From Clostridiales bacterium (GTDB lineage: Bacteria; Bacillota; Clostridia; Christensenellales; CAG-917), in the NCBI GenBank assembly GCA_022009995.1, contig CP091734.1, forward strand, positions 992,001-1,056,000: DNA of 64,000 nucleotides, given 5' to 3'. Numbering within the stretch: position 1 is the first letter of the stretch; the number at the start of each line of letters is the position of its first letter. The position numbers were made by a program, and so were the translations under genes. The notes beneath the pieces were generated by a model. That model did no database searches and had not been told where the DNA came from. It saw only the letters and a program-made list of their open reading frames with translations. Positions 10,816 through 21,261 of this stretch are shown piece after piece.

Positions 10816-10844
10816 GCGCATCGCACAGGCGGTGCGTTTTTTTT
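10816..10844 (+). terminator. Terminator of thyA-folA
   Basis: The stem CGCATCGC / GCGGTGCG contains one G-U pair and an ACAG loop. An eight-T run follows. Confidence 0.8.
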
Positions 10845-10873
10845 CCACGCAAGTACAAAAGTATCTTGCGTGG
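10845..10873. repeat. Hairpin of family C, copy 1
   Basis: CCACGCAAGTAC and GTATCTTGCGTGG face each other across an AAAA loop. Read on the minus strand it matches the hairpin at 28650-28677 in the inner CAAGATAC...GTACTTG, with changed but still paired outer bases. Confidence 0.6.
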
Positions 10874-10884
10874 GTTTTATAACA

Positions 10885-11092
10885 AGGATTCCCTTCCGGG
10901 AGATTGCCACGCTACGCTCGCAATGACATGAAGTGCGTTGCACGGAATACTACAATGGGTAGTGTTTCGCAATGGCATTTTTTATCCGCAACGTGCCAAA
11001 GGCACACATCGCGCCGAAGGCAACATCGCTTTTGCCAAAGGCAAAAACATCACATCATCGCTTTTCAAGGTGTCCTTGAAAAACATAGAACG
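10885..11092. repeat. Degenerate interspersed repeat with several small palindromes
   Basis: This gap between folA and the lipoprotein holds no gene. At 10902-10927 is an ATTGC...GCAAT hairpin around CACGCTACGCTC; its minus-strand translation CHCERSVAIS is a well-known footprint of dispersed repeats. Then come mini-hairpins GTGCCAAAGGCAC (10993-11005), TTTGCCAAAGGCAAA (11031-11045) and TTCAAGGTGTCCTTGAA (11064-11080), separated by CATCGC/CATCATCG-like spacers. It looks like an eroded array. Confidence 0.55.
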
Positions 11093-11095
11093 GCG

Positions 11096-11127
11096 CAAAA
11101 AAAACCTCGGCGGAAACCGAGGTTTTT
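11096..11127 (-). terminator. Terminator of the large lipoprotein gene
   Basis: The stem AAACCTCGG / CCGAGGTTT is followed on the minus strand by an eight-T run. It lies 13 bp beyond the lipoprotein stop codon. Confidence 0.85.
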
Positions 11128-11139
11128 CGTTAAGTTCAA

Positions 11140-14100
11140 TTAGTCGTTAAGGTTCTTGTAATCGTCTTCCTTCTTCTTGGAAGTCTTTTTCTTATCGACT
11201 TGTTGTTTGCCTTCCTTGTGTTTGGGCAGGTACTTTTTGATGAAGAATGCCGCAACTGCGATGACGACGATTGCGCCGAACGCTACCGAAGTGAAGATAA
11301 CCCAGTTGAATTTCTTGCCGCTGTCTTTGTTGTCTTCCTTACCGGGCTCTTTATCGGGAGTGGTTTCTTCTTCTTTGTCGATTGCGCTGTACTTGACGGT
11401 GTTGACCGTAAGGTCTGCGTGTGCCGCCTTGAAGTCGTTAACGTGTTTGTCGAATTCGTCCGCTTTCACATCGAGTTTTTCGATAAGGACGTCGTCGAAC
11501 AGAACGTATCCGCTTGCTTTATTATCGGCAGATTCGCCAAAGCCCAGACGGATTTTGAGAGAAAGGTCTTTCGCATTGTCGCCGTACTTGTCGATTTTCG
11601 TGTCGGACGAGGGCGCTTTGATGAAGAACACGTACTCTTTCCAGTCGGTGCTGTTGACCTCGATTGTCTGCGAAGCGTAGTCATCAACGTACTTGCTGTT
11701 TTCGCCGTAGTTTGTCGCGACAAGCGTGATATACGCTTTGCCGGTGTGACCTTCGGACAATTTTGCCCAGACGGAAATCTTATAGAAGCCGTCTTTCGTG
11801 AGCGTCTTTGCATCGCTTGCGTAATAGCTTGCGCCCGCCGTGGTAAGGTAAGGGATAATCAGGCAGGATTCGCCGCTGTGCGCTTTGTATTTGTCTTCGG
11901 TGCTGTAAATAACGCCGCTTTGAAGTTGCTCGGTATCGGTATCCTTGGTCAGGGACGTCTTTGTCCAGCCTTTCGGGGAAGTGGGTTTGTTCTCGTCGGG
12001 GGTGGTTGCAAGACCGAAGCTGTCCAGGTTCATTTCGACGCGTTTGGTTTCTTCGTACTCGTTGGCGGCAGACGCCGTTGCGCTTGCGGTTTTTGCATTG
12101 TAAACGCTTTCGGAAATGTCTTCCTTGATGACGTAGTCGAAGAGCACCGTGCCGCCATTCGCCTTGCCGCTGTAATTATAAGTTTCGGTGGCGTCTTTAT
12201 GGGTGTTCTTGTTGTAAACTTCGTATTCGTTGTCGGCTTTTTTTACATACTTGCCGTTAAGACCGCCCGTAGGCACCATATTCGCGTCGGTGAGGGCAAT
12301 GTCTTTGTCTTCGCCGCCAAGGTACAAGCCCAAGGTTGCGCTGATTGACGAGAAGCCCGTCTTGACGTAGAAGGTGTAGCGTTTCCAGCCGCCTGTTTGA
12401 GAAGCCGTGGACGCTTCGACGATGTTTTCAAATTTACTGTCGACGTTGGTTTCTGAGATGTTGTTGTCGGTCATAAGGTAAACGCTTGCTTTGCTGTCGC
12501 CCATGACCTTGACCATAACGCTTATTTTGTAATAAGAGTTCGCGTTGAGCGTGAAACTGTTGGACACGTAACCTACGCGCACAGATTCTTTCGCAAGACC
12601 TTCAACGTCTGCGGAATTGATGAGCAGGTAAGAGTCGCCGCCCGCATAAATGCCGAATGTTTCAACGTCTTCTTCTTTGCATTTAAACGGTGCGGTTTTG
12701 AGCGTGTCGACAGAAACGCCGAGTTTTGTCGCAAGGTTATTAAGCAGGTTTTCGCGATTTACGTCGACGATGCCGGCAACAGCATTGTCTTTTTCGCCTT
12801 TAAGCGTCCAGCCCGAAGGTACGCCGAAAGAAGTGCTTTGGAACACTGCGTCGGTGTTGCTGGAATCTTTGCCGCCGTCCTTGAAGAACTTCGTATCGGA
12901 GTAGTTGTATTTTTGGAATTGACCGTTGGTGAACGTTTCGCTTGAAAGCGTTTCATACCAGTCGTATTTCTTTTCGTACGTGCCGGAAGCCGACGCGCTG
13001 TTGTATTTTGTATAATCCGTTTCGACAAGAGACGCGTTTGCGATATAAGCCGTGCCGCTGAACAGGGTGGAGCTTGTGAACGCGCCGCCGCTGCCCAAAG
13101 AGATTTCAAACGTTACCGGTTGTTCGTCCTGAGTCGACGCGGTGTGGAAGTAGCAAACGAGTTCGCGATAGCCGTTAAGGCTTGACGAGCTGTCCGCAAG
13201 GTCTTTGTCGGTGGTAACCGCGGCAAAGGTCGCGATTGCTTTCACAGCGGAGTTAGTGTTTTTATCGCCGTCGTATACGGTCAGGACGACGCCCGAAGTC
13301 GAAGGAACGTCAACAGTCCTTACCCACACGCTGAAACGGTAATATGTGTCTTTTTGAAGTTTTGCCGTGGTCTGGAATTTCGCAAGGGTTGCTTTCGCCG
13401 ACGTGAATTTTCTGTTTCTTGCCGAGAAGATTGACGAAACGTAAGGCGTTTTATCGTCTGCCGAGAATTCTTCGCCGTCGCCGGTGATGGTCACGGGAAC
13501 GCCGTTGATGTCGGTGCCGCTCTTGTTGACGAAAGCGTCGGTGAGTTTATTGTCTGTCGATTTGAAACGATTGTCGGTGACGTTGGGCGCGTCGGGTTGC
13601 GTGGTGTCGTCGGTTTCTTCGATTTTAAGGTCGTCGACAAGGATATAACCTTTTGCTTTGTCGCCGCTGTCTTTACCGAGACCGAAGTGGAAGTACAGTT
13701 CGTCCGCGGTATTCTCGTTTGCGTAAACGTAGAAAACGTGTTCTTTCCAGCCGGGGTTTTCGGCGTCTTTTCCGACGGGGATAATTTTATTGTCGGACAA
13801 ATCTTTGCTCTTACCAAGGGCAAGGTATGCGCTGCCGCTTTCGATATAATCCGTGTTCAGAGAAACGGTTACTTTGTAATATCCGCCGCGCTTGAAGTAA
13901 AGGGGATTCGTGGTGTAAAAGCCCATTCTCGCGTCGGCGACGTTGTAGATTGCGAAAACGCTGCCGTGTCCTTTGACCGCGGCCGCGTCAACGGTGTATT
14001 CGTTCACAAGGGTGATTTTGCCGTCTTTTGCATCGACTTCGTTCACAAGACCGTAGTTGCTGTTGGTGTCGGTTGTCGTAACTCTGTTGTAAAGATAAGG

Positions 14101-14954
14101 ATAATCCGACGTGGTTTGTAATCGAAGCTGCCGTTGGGAACGGAAAGGGTAATCGTTTTTACGTTTTCGGTGGGCAGGACGGTATCGTCTTTGACGGTGG
14201 TCAGACGGATATTGTCAAAGAAAGCGTAACCGCTTGTTTTGTATTCGTCGCGCAGGTTGTTGTTGCCCAGCATGAGTTGCAGTTCAAGCGAAGTGCTGCC
14301 GTTGTATTTTCCGTCGATAATGAAGGAATAAGTCGTCCATTCGCCGACGGTGACCGCGTCGAAACTTGCATAGCCTTCGGTTGCGGGAATCGACGAGCCC
14401 GAAGAATAACTTTTTGCGATTTTGATCGTCGCGCCTTTTTTCTCGCCGCCGTTAAGGTTTGCCGTTCTTACGTCGACCTGCAAAAGGTATTTCGTGTTTG
14501 CCGCCGCGCTGAACTCCGAAGATCTGTACATATAGTAACGGGCTTCCGTGTTGTTTATCATAAGAACGTTGTCGTCCTTATTATAATTTTTCGCGTCTTC
14601 TTCGTCCGTCAGGCGTTTCGCGTCGAACTTCGAGAACGTGCACCATGCGCCGAGACTTTGATAATCCGCAAGGTTGATGACGCCGCGTTTTACGGTTTCG
14701 AGCTTGGGAAGGGTGCTGCCTTCGGTATCAGACGTCGGCGAACCGGTGAAACTCGACGGGGCGTAAGGATATCCTTTGTCCGACGTCGTGTAAGACCTGA
14801 AATTGCCGTTTGTGAATGACGGAGAAGCGCTCGTATTGTCGGGTGTCTTGTTGTCGTCGGTCTTTTTGTTGCATGCCGCAAGAAGAACGACGGACACGAT
14901 AAGCGTCAGACATACGAGAAGTGTGAGCAATTTTTTAAGATTGAGTTTGTTCAT
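11140..14954 (-). CDS. Very large lipoprotein of repeated beta-sandwich domains with a C-terminal membrane anchor (one frame break)
   Basis: Pieces 14954-14043 and 14046-11140 join into 1,271 residues when one C is restored near 14118. The N-terminus is a lipoprotein signal peptide ending in LLAAC. The exported part contains about five ~200-residue domains, each ending in a motif like SGYAFFDNIRL, KGYILVDDLKI or SGYVLFDDVLIEK. These resemble carbohydrate-binding jelly-roll (CBM4/9-like) modules, so surface glycan binding is plausible but inferred. Unusually for a lipoprotein, a TM helix (WVIFTSVAFGAIVVIAVAAF) and a Lys-rich tail close the protein. RBS GGAG; the promoter lies at 15022-15050; monocistronic. 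Confidence 0.8.
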
Positions 14955-15021
14955 TTCGACTCCTGTATAGTGTGTACTATGCGCACGTTGCGTGCGCTAA
15001 AAATAAAATATACATATTGCA

Positions 15022-15050
15022 TTATAATACATATCAATATTTTTGGCAAA
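15022..15050 (-). promoter_or_regulatory. Promoter of the large lipoprotein gene
   Basis: On the minus strand TTGCCA is followed by 17 bp and TATAAT, close to the sigma-A consensus, 68 bp before the start codon. Confidence 0.75.
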
Positions 15051-15164
15051 TAAAAATGATTATTTTGCACTGTTATTTTGACGTCGTGATGATAACACGC
15101 CGGGTTAAAACAAAACTAAAAGACGGCGCCGTATTATTTTTTGAAAAATCAAGATACTACGGTT

Positions 15165-15554
15165 ATGCAAAAATACGCGCGGGTCGAAAAGAAAAAAGAA
15201 GTTTTAAGGACGGCGGCGTTGATACTTTCCGGCGCGGTTACGGGGATACTGTCGGGGTTTTTCGGCGGCGGGGGCGGAATGCTTGTCGTGCCTGCGCTGA
15301 CGCTTATTATGAAACTTACCGAAAAGCAGGCGCACGCAACCGCAATCGCTGTGATTCTGCCCGTTACCGTCGTCGGCGCGGTAACTTATCTTTTGCGCGG
15401 AGTTTCCGAGGGGGATGGTTTTGCGGGGACTGCCATAGGTGTTGTTATCGGCGGTCTTGCGGGTGCGATGCTCCTCAATAAATTGTCGAATAAGTTTGTT
15501 TCGTTTTTGTTTTACGGCGTGATGATTGCGGCGGGAATAAAAATGGTTTTGTGA
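15165..15554 (+). CDS. TauE/SafE family half-size transporter subunit, first of two
   Basis: About 129 residues with four TM segments, half the size of a full TauE/SafE anion (sulfite/organosulfonate) exporter. The motif SGFFGGGGGMLVVPALTL is the hallmark of the repeat unit. The start is uncertain: ATG at 15165 has no good Shine-Dalgarno, and a TTG at 15141 is in the same frame. A paralogous half lies 25 bp downstream, so the two probably form a heterodimer equivalent to one two-repeat protein. The substrate is unknown. Confidence 0.75.
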   Translation: MQKYARVEKKKEVLRTAALILSGAVTGILSGFFGGGGGMLVVPALTLIMKLTEKQAHATAIAVILPVTVVGAVTYLLRGVSEGDGFAGTAIGVVIGGLAGAMLLNKLSNKFVSFLFYGVMIAAGIKMVL

Positions 15555-15579
15555 CACAAAACGGTGTTTAAGTTGTGAA

Positions 15580-15954
15580 ATGGAAGTTTTATTTATCGTT
15601 TTCGGAATAATCGGCGGATTGCTCGGAGGAATGGGAATGGGTGGTGGAACGCTGCTTATTCCGCTTCTGACTCTTGGACTCGACGTGCCGCAACAGACGG
15701 CGCAGCTTCTGAATTTATTGACGTTCATCCCGATGAGCGCGTTTGCTCTTATCGTCCACGCAAAAAACGGATACGTCGTAAAGAAACGTATCTTTTTCGT
15801 TATTCTGCCTGCGCTGGCGTTTGCGATTTTGGGCAGCGTTTTCGCAACGAAAATATCCGCAGAAGTCCTGAAAAAAGCGTTCGGATACTTTCTGATACTT
15901 CTCGGCGGCACGTATTTCATAAGTTGTTTCGTCAAAAAAATTCGTGATAAATAG
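15580..15954 (+). CDS. TauE/SafE family half-size transporter subunit, second of two
   Basis: 124 residues with four TM segments, carrying the same repeat signature as its upstream neighbour (GGLLGGMGMGGGTLLIPLLTL). It ends in a short basic tail. Together with the 15165 gene it makes a split two-domain transporter. The neighbours (lipoprotein, Rnf) give no hint of substrate. No clear terminator is seen before rnfC, only AT-rich sequence. Confidence 0.78.
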   Translation: MEVLFIVFGIIGGLLGGMGMGGGTLLIPLLTLGLDVPQQTAQLLNLLTFIPMSAFALIVHAKNGYVVKKRIFFVILPALAFAILGSVFATKISAEVLKKAFGYFLILLGGTYFISCFVKKIRDK

Positions 15955-16123
15955 GAAAAAATATGAAAAATGTTTGAAAAAAATCGCGGAAAACGCCGTG
16001 ATTTTTTTACCAAAAAAACGTTAAAAAAATTAACTTTCTATCAGTTTTTAAATTTTTTATTTTACAAATATTTATAATAAGTGTTATCATAAAATTATCG
16101 TGAAATAAGGAGGGACATAATTT

Positions 16124-17424
16124 TTGATTTTCACTTTTAAAAGAGGCGTTCACCCGGACGGCAAAAAGAAGTTGACGGAAAACGTCGCGCTTTCGGATTT
16201 TCCGACGCCCGTTTCAGTCTGCATACCTTTGTCGCAACACATCGGTGCGCCTGCCGAACCCGTCGTCAACGTCGGCGATTACGTCAAAGAAGGACAACTT
16301 ATCGGAAAATCGACGGGTTTTGTTTCCGCAAACGTGTTTTCGTCCGTTTCGGGCACGGTTACGGGATTTATGACTTTGCCGACCGCTCCCGGCGGAACGT
16401 GCAATCACGTCGTCATCGCAAACGACGAAAAATACGACAAAGTTACGCTTCCCGCTCTGAATAACCCTTCGCCCGAAGAAATCGTGCATAGGATTCAGGA
16501 AGCCGGTATCGTCGGTATGGGCGGCGCGACTTTCCCGACTCACGTCAAACTTTCGCCGAAAACCCACGTCGACACACTTATCATAAACGCCGCCGAGTGC
16601 GAGCCTTACATCACCTGCGATTATCGTCTTCTTCTTGAAAGACGGATGAATTCATCGCAGGCGTTTTGTTGCTGAAAAAGGCCCTCGGCGCGGAACACGT
16701 CTTTATCGGTATCGAAAAGAACAAGCCGGAAGCGATCAAAAAACTTATCGCCGACTGCGTGAATACCGACATCGCCGTTGCGCCGTGCAAGGTGAAATAC
16801 CCGCAGGGCGCGGAAAAACAGTTGATTTACGCCGTGACGAGAAGGAAAGTTCCCTGCGGCGGACTTCCCGCGGACGTCGGCGTCGTCGTATCGAACGTTC
16901 ATACGGCTTATTCGGTAGCGCGCGCCGTTTATAACGGTGAGCCTTCCTACAAAAGGGCAATGACGGTATCGGGAAGCGGCGTGCAGAATCCCGGCAACTT
17001 CTGGGTAAGGACGGGAACGTCTTATCAGTTCATATACGACACACTCGACAAAGACGTGTCGTTGCCCGAAAAGAACGTAAAAATCATATCCGGCGGCCCG
17101 ATGATGGGATTCGCTCAGCCGTCGATGCGAGTCTGCACGACAAAAGGCAGTTCGAGTCTGCTGTTTCTGACGGAACAGGACGTCGAAAACAAGCCCCGTA
17201 CGCAGTGCATCAACTGCGCCGGCTGTGCAAAAGTCTGTCCGATGCACCTTATGCCGATGAAAATCGAGGCGGCGGTTCTTTCAGGCGACTGGGAAGACGC
17301 GAAAAAATACGGCGTTCTTAACTGCATCGAATGCGGTTGCTGCGCTTATAACTGTCCTGCGAAACGCCCGCTCACTCAGGCAATCCGTCTTGGCAAGAAA
17401 ACCATAAAGGAGAAGAAGATTTAA
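16124..17424 (+). CDS. rnfC: Rnf complex subunit C (one frame break)
   Basis: Peripheral subunit of the ferredoxin:NAD+ oxidoreductase Rnf, carrying the NADH/FMN site and two 4Fe-4S clusters. The TTG start follows AAGGAGGG and gives MIFTFKRGVHPDGKK, the usual 'TF-GGVHP' start. One A missing near 16640 splits the gene (16124-16675 and 16666-17424); repair gives 433 residues. GGATFPTHVKLSP is the flavin/NADH region; CINCAGCAKVCP and CIECGCCAYNCP are the cluster motifs near the C-terminus. First gene of rnfCDGEAB. Confidence 0.95.
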
Positions 17425-17425
17425 T

Positions 17426-18458
17426 ATGAACGACAGCAGTTATAAATACATAGTTTCGACTTCTCCTCACATCACGAACGGCAGAACGACGAGGGGCGTT
17501 ATGTTTGACGTAATAGTCGCGCTTATGCCCGCGGTAATAGCGTCGTTTGCTGTACGGACTGTATACTTTGCTCATGACGGCGGTTTGCGTCGCGAGCGCG
17601 GTTTTCGGGGAATATATTTACAACCTTATCAGGAAAAAAACCGCACACCGTCAACGATTTGTCGGCGGTCGTAACGGGCATACTTCTGGGGCTCAATCTC
17701 ACGCCGACCGTTCCGGTTTACGTGCCGATTATCGGCGGAATTTCGCGACGCTTGTCGTGAAGATGCTTTTCGGCGGTCTTGGCAAAAACTTTGCAAACCC
17801 CGCAATCACGGCTCGTATTTTCGTTATGCTTGCCTGGACGACGGCGATGACGACTTTCGTCGCTCCCATCGATTTGTCGAACGGCGGCGCGGAACTTGTC
17901 AAATATTTCAATCACGATACGGTCAACGCTTTGACTTCGGCAACTCCGCTCGTCGGGCTTAAAGAAGGCGCGGTGAACGCGTCCGCGCTCGATTTGTTCC
18001 TTGGAAGAACGGGCGGCTCTGCCGGCGAAACGTGCGCGCTTGCGCTTATCATCGGCGGCGTATACCTTGCGATAAGAAAAGTCATCGACGTTAAAATTCC
18101 GCTTATCTTCATACTTACGTATTTCCTTGTCACGCTTGCGATTTACAAGGACGCGAACGTTGCGGGCTGCGGCATTTTGTCGGGCGGACTGCTTCTCGGC
18201 GCGATATTTATGGCAACGGATTACTCCACGTCGCCCGATACCGTTATCGGCACGTGCATTTATGCGTTCGGTTGCGGGCTTCTCACGGCGATTTTCAGAA
18301 AGTACGGCAGTATGCCCGAAGGCGTTTCGTTTGCGATACTGCTTATGAACGTCGTTACGCCGCTTCTTGACAAATACATTCGTCCCCGTCCTTTCGGTTA
18401 CGTCAAACCGGTTAAACCGAAAAAGGGCAAAAAATCCGAAAAGGAGGCGCAGGCATAA
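17426..18458 (+). CDS. rnfD: Rnf complex subunit D (three frame breaks)
   Basis: Integral membrane flavoprotein of Rnf. Restoring two T near 17552, two A near 17640 and one T near 17742 joins the pieces into 345 residues. The N-terminus VSTSPHITNGRTTRGVMFDVI matches the RnfD/NqrB start. GKNFANPAITARIF is a conserved membrane block, and the TSATPL segment corresponds to the covalent-FMN region of the family. It lies 1 bp after rnfC and overlaps the rnfG start. Confidence 0.93.
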
Positions 18459-19075
18459 TGGCAACGAAAGAAAGAAAACCCAATAAACTCGTCGTGTGGC
18501 TGAAAGACCACCCGATGCCCGCTTGCGTGATAGTATTGTCGTTGATCGCGCTTATCGCAGGGCTTCTTCTCGGCGGAGTAAACCAACTTACCTATCAGTC
18601 GCCCGAAGAAAAACTTGCGAAAAACCTTAGCAAGGCTTACGCAAGCGACGCCGGCTGGACAAAGGTCGAAAACCTTTCGGATTACAACGTTTCGCCAAGC
18701 GATTCTTCAACGACGCTTACGGCGGCTTACAAGAGCGCGGCAGAAGGGAAAGACGTTTATATTTACACGACTTCCGCAAAAGGATACAAGTCGGGGCTTG
18801 AACTTATGATCGTCGTCGAAAACGATAAAATCATAAAGATTATGAAAACGTCCTCGTCCGAAACCATGGGCGTCGAAAGCAAGGAAAGTTTCCTTAATCA
18901 GTTTTACAACGTCGACCTGACGACAATCGACGGGTTCCGAACAAACAAACAAAAAACGACAGTCGGCAAGGAAGTGTCCGCCGTGTCGTCGGCAACGAAA
19001 ACGTCCAACGCGGTTGCGTCGAGCGTCGATATTGTCGCAAAATACCACAAAGCAATCAAAGGGGGTAACAAATAA
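18458..19075 (+). CDS. rnfG: Rnf complex subunit G
   Basis: 205 residues: one N-terminal TM helix (PACVIVLSLIALIAGLLLG) followed by an extracytoplasmic FMN-binding domain. VSAVSSATKTSNAV contains the flavinylation motif in which a threonine carries covalent FMN (S-x-A-T-x-[ST]). The frame is intact. Start and stop overlap rnfD and rnfE by a single base each, indicating tight translational coupling. Confidence 0.94.
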   Translation: MATKERKPNKLVVWLKDHPMPACVIVLSLIALIAGLLLGGVNQLTYQSPEEKLAKNLSKAYASDAGWTKVENLSDYNVSPSDSSTTLTAAYKSAAEGKDVYIYTTSAKGYKSGLELMIVVENDKIIKIMKTSSSETMGVESKESFLNQFYNVDLTTIDGFRTNKQKTTVGKEVSAVSSATKTSNAVASSVDIVAKYHKAIKGGNK

Positions 19076-19753
19076 TGAGAGCAGGAAAAAACCCCAACAG
19101 TAAATGGAAAATCGTGACGAACGGCATTGTCCGCAATAACCCCACGTTCCGTCTGGTTCTTGGCACTTGCCCGACGCTTGCGCTGACGACCGCGGCGATG
19201 AACGGCATATATATGGGGCTTGCGACGACCTTCGTCCTTGTGTGCAGCAACGTGATGATTTCGCTTCTTAGAAACATCATTCCCGACAAAGTCCGTATCC
19301 CGGCGTACGTCCTGATTATCGCGACTTTCGTCACCGTCCTCGATATGGCGATGGAATACGCTTTACCCGACGTTTATGAAATACTGGGACTTTATCTGCC
19401 GTTAATCGTCGTTAACTGCATCATTCTGGCAAGAGCGGAATCGTTTGCGTCCTGCAACTCCGTCGGCGACAGTGCGCTTGACGGGCTTGGAATGGGGCTT
19501 GGATTTATGTGTTCGCTCACCATTATGGGCTGCATCAGAGAAGTCATCGGCGCAGGTACTTTCTTCGGTATCGCAATCGGAAGTCTTCCCGAATATTCGA
19601 TGTCGGTAATTGCGATGGCTCCCGGCGGATTTGGTGTACGGACTTATGATGGCTGCCGTAAACTACATCAGCAACAGAAAACGCGATAAGGCTCTTCGCG
19701 AAGAAATCCGCATTGAAGAACTGAAACCCATTATCATAAAGGAGGGTAAATAA
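19075..19753 (+). CDS. rnfE: Rnf complex subunit E (one frame break)
   Basis: Six-TM subunit homologous to RnfA. Two T missing near 19632 shorten the visible frame; repaired length is 226 residues, and the tail (RKRDKALREEIRIEEL...) ends just before the rnfA ATG. Diagnostic motifs are the ALTTAAMNGIYMGLA region, GLYLPLIVVNCIILARAESFA and LGFMCSLTIMGCIREVIG, which carry the conserved Cys residues proposed to hold the intramembrane iron-sulfur centre shared with RnfA. Confidence 0.93.
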
Positions 19754-20329
19754 ATGTCGTACTTATACATTATTATCGGCGCGATATTCGTAAACAACTT
19801 TATCCTCGCGCAATTTTTGGGAATCTGTCCTTTCCTCGGCGTGTCCAAAAAGACCGACAGCGCGCTCGGTATGGGCGTTGCGGTTATCTTCGTTATGGGC
19901 GTCGCGTCGATTATTACTTACGCGGTCAACCTTCTTCTTATTAAGTGGAACGTCGAATACATTCAGACGATTGCGTTCATTCTCGTCATCGCCGCGCTCG
20001 TGCAGCTTGTCGAAATCGTGATCAAGCGTTTCAGCCCGGGCTTGTATAACGCGCTGGGCGTATATCTGCCGCTTATCACGACGAACTGCGCCGTTCTGGG
20101 CGTTGCAATCGTCAACGTTACGCCGTCGTACGGATACAACCTTATTCAAGCGTTTCTGAACGGCGTTTTCAGCGGCGTCGGCTTCACGCTCGCAATCGTA
20201 CTTATGGCGGGCATACGCGAGAAATTGCGTCACAGCGATATCCCCGAAAATTTTCAGGGTTTCCCCATTACGCTTGTTGCGGCGTCCATTATGAGTATGG
20301 CGTTCACGGCGTTCGGCGGTATGATTTAA
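19754..20329 (+). CDS. rnfA: Rnf complex subunit A
   Basis: 191 residues with six TM segments, starting directly after the rnfE stop. LAQFLGICPFLGVSK and GVYLPLITTNCAVLGVAIVN are strongly conserved RnfA blocks and contain the Cys residues facing those of RnfE. The RBS GGAGGG lies inside the rnfE end. Intact frame. Confidence 0.96.
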   Translation: MSYLYIIIGAIFVNNFILAQFLGICPFLGVSKKTDSALGMGVAVIFVMGVASIITYAVNLLLIKWNVEYIQTIAFILVIAALVQLVEIVIKRFSPGLYNALGVYLPLITTNCAVLGVAIVNVTPSYGYNLIQAFLNGVFSGVGFTLAIVLMAGIREKLRHSDIPENFQGFPITLVAASIMSMAFTAFGGMI

Positions 20330-20342
20330 GGAGGGCGGAAAT

Positions 20343-21167
20343 ATGATTAATTTATTAGCGGCGTCAAAAGCGCTTCAAGTATTTATCCCCGCTTTAATCC
20401 TTCTTGTCCTTGCGATGCTGTTCGCGATTGCGCTTGCGTATCTCGGAAAGAAACTTGCGGTAAGCCGCGACGAACGCATTGACCAGGTCAGGGATTGTCT
20501 GTCGGGCGCAAACTGCGGCGCGTGCGGATACGCCGGTTGCGACGGTTTTGCAACCGCTCTTGTCGAAGGAAAGGCGGAACTTTCCTCCTGCAACGCAACC
20601 TCAAAAGAAAAGAAAGAAGAAATCGCGGAAATTCTGGGACTCACCGACACCGGCGAAGCGACGAAAGTCGTCGTTTGCTGCCACGGCGGTCAGGACGCGA
20701 AAGACAAATACGATTACGTCGGATACGGCGATTGCAGAAGTATGGAACTTCTTGCAGGCGGTCGCAAACAGTGCGCCTGGGGCTGTCTGGGAACGGGCTC
20801 CTGCGTGGACGCGTGCCAGCATCACGCCGTTACCGTAAAACAAAAAGGATATTCCGAAGTGTCATTAAGCAAGTGTATTTCCTGCGGCAGGTGCATATCG
20901 GTGTGTCCGAAAAAGATAATAAAAAGGATCCCCGCAAGCGCGACTTATTACGTTGCGTGCAGCAATCACCAGAAAGGTAAGGAAGTGCGCGAACTTTGCA
21001 CGAAAGGCTGTATCGCGTGCGGTATCTGCGTGAAACAGTGCGAGGTCGGCGCGATAACCATCGTCGACAACCTTGCCACAATCGATTACACGAAATGCAT
21101 AAACTGCGGCAAATGCGCCGCGAAATGTCCGCAACGTTGCATAGTCTCGACGGACGCCAACAGATAA
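20343..21167 (+). CDS. rnfB: Rnf complex subunit B, ferredoxin-docking iron-sulfur protein
   Basis: 274 residues: one N-terminal TM helix, then the CLSGANCGACGYAGCDGFA cluster domain, a Cys-rich middle (CAWGCLGTGSCVDAC) and ferredoxin-type motifs CISCGRCISVCP, CIACGICVKQC and CINCGKCAAKCPQRC. It receives electrons from reduced ferredoxin. The last codons (...DANR-stop) are made of the terminal sequence of a family A repeat remnant at 21154-21201, so the natural C-terminus has been replaced or trimmed by that repeat. Last gene of the operon. Confidence 0.96.
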   Translation: MINLLAASKALQVFIPALILLVLAMLFAIALAYLGKKLAVSRDERIDQVRDCLSGANCGACGYAGCDGFATALVEGKAELSSCNATSKEKKEEIAEILGLTDTGEATKVVVCCHGGQDAKDKYDYVGYGDCRSMELLAGGRKQCAWGCLGTGSCVDACQHHAVTVKQKGYSEVSLSKCISCGRCISVCPKKIIKRIPASATYYVACSNHQKGKEVRELCTKGCIACGICVKQCEVGAITIVDNLATIDYTKCINCGKCAAKCPQRCIVSTDANR

Positions 21168-21201
21168 TTTTGGCAACGTTCGTATTATAATCTGTTGGCA
21201 T
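21154..21201. repeat. Family A repeat remnant overlapping the rnfB stop
   Basis: A left arm of about 17 bases (GCCAACAGATAA in the core) faces a right arm of about 31 bases ending in TTATAATCTGTTGGCAT. The internal body of the ~280-bp element is missing. The left arm supplies Ala-Asn-Arg-stop to rnfB. Confidence 0.75.
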
Positions 21202-21233
21202 AGCGTGAAATAACAAATCGCATTCTTCAAAAA

Positions 21234-21261
21234 CGTCCCTGTGAATAGCGGGGATTTTTTT
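21234..21261 (+). terminator. Terminator of the rnf operon
   Basis: The stem TCCCTG / CGGGGA (one G-U pair) is followed by seven T, about 70 bp after the rnfB stop. Confidence 0.65.

Noticed and set aside
10885..11092. CRISPR array
   Set aside because: The repeated palindromes are short, unequal and irregularly spaced, and no cas gene is in the window.
11200..12348. 382-codon open frame on the plus strand
   Set aside because: It lies antisense to the large lipoprotein, has no family motifs and arises from the biased codon use (TTA, CTA and TCA codons are rare, so the reverse frame stays open).
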